Shown here: positions 15,227-20,369 of the stretch, piece by piece | Layout of the letters: each line of letters opens with the position of its first letter | Position numbering within the stretch: position 1 is the stretch's first letter | Position numbers and translations under genes: made by a program | Virus record (IMG/VR): IMGVR_UViG_3300025508_000201 | Location: 1-20,369 of that record | Origin: a virus | Direction: 5' to 3' (one strand) | Length of the DNA: 20,369 nt | Notes under the pieces: generated by a model | The model's database searches: none | Told to the model about the DNA's origin: nothing | Seen by the model: the letters and a program-made list of their open reading frames with translations, nothing else

Positions 15227-17238
15227 TGACATACTATAAGAGAGCTCAGAGGAGTGCTGCTACTCAAGTAGATTGGGGGAAAGTTGGCGCCGATATGTCC
15301 AAGATGATTGCCACTGAGCGTGGTATACGGGACGGTATGAAGGCTGACCTAGACCAGAAAGCTAGAGAGCAGGCCGAGATGTTTGCTAGTCCGCCACTAG
15401 GGGAGAACCAGGACGCCAACCGCTATGTAACTAAGTACTCTAACGACCTGTCTGAGTACGCCCTTATCACGGAGAACCTCCTGAAGTCGGGGCAGATGAA
15501 TGTCAGTGACTACACCAATATCAGAGCCAACCTAGAGCAGGGAACTAAGGATGCGTTTAGTATGGCGAAGGAATACCAAACGGTATACGGGGAGAAGATG
15601 GAGCGAGCTAAGAACGGTGAGTCTCAACCTCTTGAGCAATACCTAATGGCTACATCAGAGGGCTTCGGTAACTTTAGCAGCACAAGCCTTTTTATTGACC
15701 CCGCTAACGGGCAGGTAAGCGCAGCTAAAATGATAACCAATCCTGACACGGGTGTGCAGGAGATGTCTACTAGCCCTAACGATAGGTTAAGGGTTAACGC
15801 CCTTAAGATGCGTATGAAGGCCAATTACGATGCCTTCGATATGGAGGGAGCCTTAGCTTCTAGCGTGGACAACCTAGGGTCTAAGGTTAAGGTGATGATG
15901 AAGGGTAACGTAAAGACTCTTGAGTCTGCTATGAACAGCCCTGAGTACCTTAATATGGAGCGTGACCTAGTCAATGAACAGTTGTCTATCCCTACTAACG
16001 TAAGCTCAATCTTAACAATGAACCGTAAGGTTAATGATGAGGGCACCCCGTTTGGATTTACTTCTGATTTTGAGGAAGCGGCTAACGACCCCTCTAAAAT
16101 ATTATTGATAGACAACCCATCTCAACCCAGTGCGGGACCACCCATGCCAGGTTTTGATGTAGAGATTAAAGCTAACCTCGACGCTGTCCCCCCTGTCACA
16201 CAGGAGATGGCTGATAAGATTAACGCCAACCGAGAGAGCCAGATGGATATGGCTAAGGAGACGGTGACCAATCGCTTACGTGGTATGCTCGACGAGAAAG
16301 AGACAGCCCGCCCTGAGAAGTGGTGGGAGAAGAGCGCTCAAGCTGAGTCTCGTTCAGGTAAAGAAAGAATTGAGGAACAGGCGGTCGGTTCATGGAATCA
16401 AATCTTTAACGCGACCAGCGCTGAAGAGCGGCAGATGGCTGCTGACAAAGCGTTGAGCGAACCAGGTGCGGTAAGTAGGGATATAAGAGACCTTGACTTT
16501 ACAACCGACGGACAGTACACCGTTACCTATAGTAACGGCACCTCTCGTACAATCAACCTACCAGAGGATGTAACTCTTCAGCAGTGGGCTGAGCTGGGTA
16601 ATACTGTTCATGGGGTAAGCGATGTGACTGAGGTGATGGAGCGTTCAGGTGGAGGCGACCCCTCATCCACTATGGTGAATAAGGATTTCGCTGGTACGAG
16701 GGCTGGAATTACTGACGCGCCTACACAGATTTCTGGATACGATGAGGTAGTTGGTAAGACTAAGAAGTCTCCACGTAATGCGTACACTGAGGCGCTAGGG
16801 GAGAACCCTGAGGACCCTGAGTTCTCCGTCATGGCACCCGCAGCTCAGTCAGCCTTGTCTACAGCGGGCCTTCAGTCCACTATTCGATTTGTAAATGAGA
16901 ATGATATCCCTAGTAGTGAAGGGTTTTTAGGAAACGACAATGATGCTATCGAGTACTTTGTTCCTAGCGTAATGACTGAACCTATATATATTCCTGATGA
17001 TGGAGATGTTCCTAAGTCAAAAATGCAGGAGGTAAACAAGATGGTGATTGACGCGGCTAAATCTGGTAGAGCTATTACCACGGAGGACTTTCGTTCTATA
17101 TTTGATGCAGGTACATTTGATGCCTACAATAACGAAACAGTTAGGGCTGCTAGACGAGGACAGTTCGGAGCGCCTGGCGCGTCTGGAGCGCCAGCTACGA
17201 CCAACCCAAACGGTAATAGGGATACAAGTCGATATTAA
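15226..17238 (+). CDS. Putative ejected cargo (internal virion) protein, 670 aa
   Basis: Long, mostly helical and Met/Gln/Glu-rich soluble protein. The N-terminus reads YYKRAQRSAATQVDWGKVG, then helices with ANRYVTKYSNDLSEYALI, LLKSGQMNVSDYTNIRANLE and EGFGNFSSTSLFIDPANGQV (about 145-165). I recognise this run from proteins next to giant virion genes in flavobacterial and crAss-like phages. Residues about 310-400 are charged coil (KETVTNRLRGMLDEKETARP). A small beta element follows (DGQYTVTYSNGTSRTINLPE, about 425-445), and the C-terminus is disordered (GAPGASGAPATTNPNG). No catalytic motif was found. Between a gp14-like protein and a giant virion protein, a role as cargo carried in the neck and ejected with DNA is likely but inferred. 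Confidence 0.68.
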   Translation: MTYYKRAQRSAATQVDWGKVGADMSKMIATERGIRDGMKADLDQKAREQAEMFASPPLGENQDANRYVTKYSNDLSEYALITENLLKSGQMNVSDYTNIRANLEQGTKDAFSMAKEYQTVYGEKMERAKNGESQPLEQYLMATSEGFGNFSSTSLFIDPANGQVSAAKMITNPDTGVQEMSTSPNDRLRVNALKMRMKANYDAFDMEGALASSVDNLGSKVKVMMKGNVKTLESAMNSPEYLNMERDLVNEQLSIPTNVSSILTMNRKVNDEGTPFGFTSDFEEAANDPSKILLIDNPSQPSAGPPMPGFDVEIKANLDAVPPVTQEMADKINANRESQMDMAKETVTNRLRGMLDEKETARPEKWWEKSAQAESRSGKERIEEQAVGSWNQIFNATSAEERQMAADKALSEPGAVSRDIRDLDFTTDGQYTVTYSNGTSRTINLPEDVTLQQWAELGNTVHGVSDVTEVMERSGGGDPSSTMVNKDFAGTRAGITDAPTQISGYDEVVGKTKKSPRNAYTEALGENPEDPEFSVMAPAAQSALSTAGLQSTIRFVNENDIPSSEGFLGNDNDAIEYFVPSVMTEPIYIPDDGDVPKSKMQEVNKMVIDAAKSGRAITTEDFRSIFDAGTFDAYNNETVRAARRGQFGAPGASGAPATTNPNGNRDTSRY

Positions 17239-17247
17239 TCAATAGTC

Positions 17248-20200
17248 ATGAACGAACAAGCAGTTAAGGACTCGTACGAGTTGTTTAAGACAGGGGGCTA
17301 CACCAAATCTTTCGATGAGTTTGTGGAGCTTATCAATACAAACCCTCAAGCTCTTCAAGATTCTTACGACTTGTTTCAGACGGGTGGTTATTCCAAGAGT
17401 ATGGATGACTACCAAGCCTTGATGGGCTTAAAAAAAAAAGACGAGGCTATGGATTCGTCATTGGGCGATGGTTCTTTGGAGCCATCCGTTCAGGAAGCTA
17501 CTGAGACTCCCGACTTCTCTCAGTCCCTTACCGCTGTAACCCCTGGTCTTATAGCCCAGGAGGAGGAGCAGGTGGTCCCTGATATGCGGGGGCAGTTCGG
17601 TAAGTACGGGTTTACTTTTAACGAGACAGGTATCGGCGACGCTATGACCGTTACCACTACCGATGGCAGTGCGTCTATAGACGTGGACCTCGATACGTTT
17701 ACTGATGCGGGAGCTGAGGAGGAGTCGCAACGGCTACGTCAGTTTATGAACGCCAATGCTACGGCGCCTATAGAGCTAGAGACCGACAACCTTTTAGACC
17801 AAGCTTATCGCGCTCAGAATATGAGGGAGAAAGCTATGCGTAATAACGACGGTAGTGAATCCACGGTGGAGTTTATGTCGTACGAACAGGACGGCAAGTA
17901 TAAGGTGGCGCCTACTTTATTTCCTATCAACCCTGACAACTATAACTCAGACGGCAGGACGTGGATGCGATTGGGTACTGACGAAGCTATCCAAACAGCT
18001 GAGCGCCGAGGCGAGGTCTTTACTTTCGATACCGAGGAGGAGGCCAATGCTTTTGCTGAGGGCAACTGGAAGGACGTGGCCCCTGTAGAAATTGAAGCGC
18101 AGCATTTTTATCGTGAAAAAAATAGGGACTACGTCTCTGACCGTGCGTCACTACAGGAGTACGAGGCGCTACGTGATGAGCGTATCTTCTTAGAGGACAG
18201 CGACAACGCGGAGCTCGCATCTCTTACCGAGGAAGAGAAGGCCCTATACAGCCAGCACTACACTAACGGTGTGTTGCGAGAGGACGTAGAGAGCTACGTA
18301 AATTCTATCGAGCAGCGCGAGGACACCCTCTTCGATGCGGTGATGGATGACGATGCTATGACAGCGCGTGAGGACTTCGATGTGTACCTCAACGAGCGGC
18401 AGAATAACATAGCTGGTCAGGCGGCACAGATTAATCAATCGGCCCGCGCTGAGGAGGCCACGATTCAAAAGAACTCTATGGCTTCGTTCGGTATTCCTGT
18501 TGAGGAGCTGGTGAACTACGAGCCTAAGAACGATAGGGAGAGGGACTACGCCAACAACCTAATCACTCAGTTCAATGCCGCTAAACAATCTCAGGAGTTA
18601 GCTGCGTTTAAATACGACCAAGCAAAGACATACTTCGATGCTAAGCACGACGAGAAGGTATACGCTGAGTTCACGGAGAACTTACAGGGATTTACAGACG
18701 GTGTAGAGAACGCTTGGAACTCAGGGTGGGCAGCCGAAGCTATGCTCGCTTATGAGATGTCAGGTAAGATGCCTGAGAATCAGCAGGAGGCAGCCGCTAT
18801 TATCTCTGAGCGTATGTCCAACATGAAGCCAGGGCAGTCACGTGCTATGTCACGTATCGATAACTCGGTTGGGGTAAAGGAATGGTGGGATGCTTTTAGC
18901 GATGACCCACTGGAGATTACTTCTAACTACGTGGCCTCGTCTCTGAGTATGCTACTGCCGTTGGGCATAAAGATTATACCTGCTGCTGTAGCTACTGGCG
19001 CTGCTACTGGCGCTGCTATAGCTGGTGCCGCTGGTGCCGCAGCCAGCGCCCCTATAGCGGGTGCTGCGGCTCCTGTTACTGCTGCTGCTGGAGCTTTAAT
19101 CGGAGCGGGTAAAGGATTCTTGGCGGGACAGGCGGCGGCTGGAGCTGCCCTTGAGTACACTAACGCTATACTAGACTCTATGCGTGAGGGAGGGTACAAT
19201 ATATCCGACCCTTCACAGGTGTTAGAGGCCCTTAATAACGAGGAGGTTATGGCTGAGGGCCGTCGTGTAGGTGCTATACGCGGAGTTACTATTGGTGCTT
19301 TCAATATAGTTGGTGGAGCTGCTGCTGGCAGGATGCTTTCTACCTCAGGTCTTGCTTCCACTTTAACTAGGTCAGCCACTCAGTTAGCAGAGCGTATGAT
19401 ATTTGACCCCGTGGTAGAGGGTACAGGTGAGCTTGCGGCTCAGGTGTTCTCTGGACAGGAGATAAACTGGAAGGAGATAGCCGCTGAATCTATCGGTGGT
19501 CTAGGGAATAATGCTCCTAACGCGTTCATTAATATATACAGTCAGACACGAAACAGAACGGACCTATCGGTAGCGCATCAGCTGACGGACATAAACTATA
19601 TCGCGGGGGAGAAAGCCTCTGACCAACGCATCAATGACTGGGCTACCAATATGCGGAAGCTGGGTAAGATAGACGTAGAGACAGAGCAGCGTATCCTAGA
19701 GAACGTAGGTGCCCGACGTGACGCGCTGAAGACATTGGGTGTGGGACCGAAGCGTTCACGTACGTCATCGCCTGAGGTGGTATCGAGACTGATGGCTTTG
19801 GAGGAGGCGAAGAAGCAGTTGTCTAGCGCCAATAAGGAGGCGTTCTCTAGTGAGATATCACAGATAAATAAAGAGATTGGTCAGATAGGATTGACCAAGA
19901 AGATAGTTAAGGACGGTGTTAAGATTGACGACTTAGTTCCTGAGCTACTGAGGAAGCCAGATGTACCACTGTATAAGGTGGGTAAGAAGTTTATGACGCG
20001 TACTGAATTCGTGGAGCATATCACGGACATGACACCACAGCAGAAAGCTAAGCTAGAGAAGCAGGGCTATGCTGTGCGTAATGATGTTGAGGTCGTTGAG
20101 TTAGTTAAACAAACATTAGAGCCAGATGCCGTTCAAGAGCAAAGCCCAGGAGACATTTCTGAAAATCAACTACCCGAAGATATACAAGAGGTGGAAGAAG

Positions 20201-20369
20201 AAGTATCCCGACAACAAGAACCTACCCCAGAAGAAGTCGAAACCATAGAGGGCGAGGTCTCTGACCTAGAGTCTGAGCTAGGTCTAGGTATCGCTCCTGT
20301 TGAGGAGGCTGCACCTGTAGCTGAAGAAGCCGCAGTAGACGAGGTTGAATTAAGTGCTACTACTACCAG
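17248..20369 (+). CDS. Giant virion-associated protein, N-terminal 1040 aa (runs off window)
   Basis: The frame opens at ATG 17248 and has no stop to the last base, giving 1040 codons and an unfinished 3' end. Domains in order: two 30-residue repeats (8-60, DSYELFKTGGYTKSFDEF and DSYDLFQTGGYSKSMDDY); three Lys from an A10 run; a long charged helical region to about 545, including a beta patch near 115-150; DPLEITSNYVASSLSMLLP (about 553-571); a Gly/Ala hydrophobic block (about 573-640); RVGAIRGVTIGAFNIVGGAAAGR (near 672-694); VEGTGELAAQVFSG (near 719-732); charged helices; and an acidic Glu/Pro linker (about 955-1035). Tandem repeats, a membrane-active block and great length are typical of giant ejected phage proteins, often with peptidoglycan-cutting, protease or polymerase domains further on. 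None of those is visible here. Confidence 0.78.
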   Translation, partial: MNEQAVKDSYELFKTGGYTKSFDEFVELINTNPQALQDSYDLFQTGGYSKSMDDYQALMGLKKKDEAMDSSLGDGSLEPSVQEATETPDFSQSLTAVTPGLIAQEEEQVVPDMRGQFGKYGFTFNETGIGDAMTVTTTDGSASIDVDLDTFTDAGAEEESQRLRQFMNANATAPIELETDNLLDQAYRAQNMREKAMRNNDGSESTVEFMSYEQDGKYKVAPTLFPINPDNYNSDGRTWMRLGTDEAIQTAERRGEVFTFDTEEEANAFAEGNWKDVAPVEIEAQHFYREKNRDYVSDRASLQEYEALRDERIFLEDSDNAELASLTEEEKALYSQHYTNGVLREDVESYVNSIEQREDTLFDAVMDDDAMTAREDFDVYLNERQNNIAGQAAQINQSARAEEATIQKNSMASFGIPVEELVNYEPKNDRERDYANNLITQFNAAKQSQELAAFKYDQAKTYFDAKHDEKVYAEFTENLQGFTDGVENAWNSGWAAEAMLAYEMSGKMPENQQEAAAIISERMSNMKPGQSRAMSRIDNSVGVKEWWDAFSDDPLEITSNYVASSLSMLLPLGIKIIPAAVATGAATGAAIAGAAGAAASAPIAGAAAPVTAAAGALIGAGKGFLAGQAAAGAALEYTNAILDSMREGGYNISDPSQVLEALNNEEVMAEGRRVGAIRGVTIGAFNIVGGAAAGRMLSTSGLASTLTRSATQLAERMIFDPVVEGTGELAAQVFSGQEINWKEIAAESIGGLGNNAPNAFINIYSQTRNRTDLSVAHQLTDINYIAGEKASDQRINDWATNMRKLGKIDVETEQRILENVGARRDALKTLGVGPKRSRTSSPEVVSRLMALEEAKKQLSSANKEAFSSEISQINKEIGQIGLTKKIVKDGVKIDDLVPELLRKPDVPLYKVGKKFMTRTEFVEHITDMTPQQKAKLEKQGYAVRNDVEVVELVKQTLEPDAVQEQSPGDISENQLPEDIQEVEEEVSRQQEPTPEEVETIEGEVSDLESELGLGIAPVEEAAPVAEEAAVDEVELSATTT
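17269..17427 (+). repeat. Two tandem 30-residue protein repeats at the start of the giant gene
   Basis: Residues 8-37 and 38-60 align as DSY(E/D)LF(K/Q)TGGY(T/S)KS(F/M)D(E/D)(F/Y)..L(I/M). The DNA has diverged at synonymous sites, so the protein motif is what is kept. I recall similar short repeats at the N-termini of giant proteins in flavobacterial phages; a packaging or docking tag is a guess. Confidence 0.85.
17430..17439 (+). other. A10 homopolymer inside the giant gene
   Basis: Ten consecutive A follow the second repeat and encode the end of Leu61 plus Lys62-64. Such runs are prone to transcriptional slippage. One extra A would lead to TGA at 17502-17504, one fewer to TAA at 17537-17539; either gives a short protein made almost only of the repeats. 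The run could also be a sequencing length error, but the frame is open on both sides as read. Confidence 0.6.
18991..19150 (+). repeat. Gly/Ala-coding low-complexity block with 12-base repeat
   Basis: GCTACTGGCGCT occurs twice in tandem (18991-19014), followed by related Ala/Gly codons (gctggtgcc twice) and further Ala/Gly-rich coding to about 19150. The protein here is a long hydrophobic small-residue segment flanked by charged helices, which could insert in or span the host envelope. Slippage-driven growth of the repeat is the likely origin. Confidence 0.6.

Noticed and set aside
18927-19379. 150-codon open frame on the minus strand
   Set aside because: It is the complement of the Gly/Ala-coding block; the product is an Ala/Pro-rich artefact opposite a clear coding frame.
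17248-20369. Virion RNA polymerase in the giant gene
   Set aside because: crAss-like phages carry such an enzyme near this position, but no DxDGD-type active-site motif appears in the visible 1040 residues; DVDLD near residue 150 lacks the right context.
1-20369. tRNA genes, CRISPR arrays, insertion sequences, integrase or attachment sites
   Set aside because: I saw no tRNA-like T-loop or anticodon arrangement, no spaced direct repeats, no transposase or recombinase motif; coding sequence covers nearly every base.
1-20369. Alternative genetic code (stop reassignment), known in some crAss-like phages
   Set aside because: All structural genes are full length with the standard code and end at sensible places, often in TAATG overlaps.

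Overview
The window is a 20.4 kb stretch of a tailed-phage structural region, with every gene on the + strand and almost no space between genes. The best match I can recognise is a crAss-like phage (Crassvirales-type podovirus) infecting a Bacteroidota host, probably an aquatic flavobacterium-like one. Three things support this. The major capsid protein carries the crAss-type N-terminal signature (FDFLNQYLPD...YGNRTISGFL...VGAE...WAEQGRLH). The neck genes and the very long stabilisation/muzzle-type gene follow the order seen in such phages. Translation starts lack Shine-Dalgarno sequences and are preceded by A/T-rich leaders, and several intergenic gaps hold the Bacteroidota -7 promoter box TAnnTTTG. 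The standard genetic code fits throughout. These assignments rest on remembered family signatures, not on a search.

Layout: (1) 1-3971, head genes: 3' part of the portal gene, an acidic scaffold-like protein and the major capsid protein, closed by a strong hairpin terminator. (2) 4038-5505, a conserved 247-aa unknown, a second terminator, then a promoter-like box leading two small related proteins (108 and 95 aa), closed by a third terminator. (3) 5627-13808, neck and tail: a second promoter-like box, two ring/adaptor-type proteins joined by a TAATG overlap, the 1581-aa stabilisation/muzzle-type protein with a Cys-rich end, a Cys-rich 306-aa protein and a 275-aa protein with a GWPSFYSYIPE module. 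(4) 13830-20369, a third promoter-like box in front of a cupin-fold protein, then a T7 gp14-like internal virion protein, a 670-aa putative ejected cargo protein and the first 1040 codons of a giant virion protein that runs off the right edge.

Together the genes would build the capsid (portal, scaffold, MCP), close and extend the neck and tail (ring proteins, stabilisation/muzzle, Cys-rich and GW-module proteins) and fill the particle with proteins ejected into the host (last three genes). Gene overlaps and 1-10 nt gaps suggest translational coupling inside each block, with the three terminators and three promoter-like boxes dividing the region into expression blocks.

The most notable non-genic signal is that I found no GATC and no CCGG anywhere in the window, although other 4-base palindromes are common. 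This suggests strong avoidance of two restriction or methylation targets. No RNA genes, CRISPR arrays, insertion sequences, integrase or attachment sites were seen. No gene-free stretch exceeds about 125 bases.
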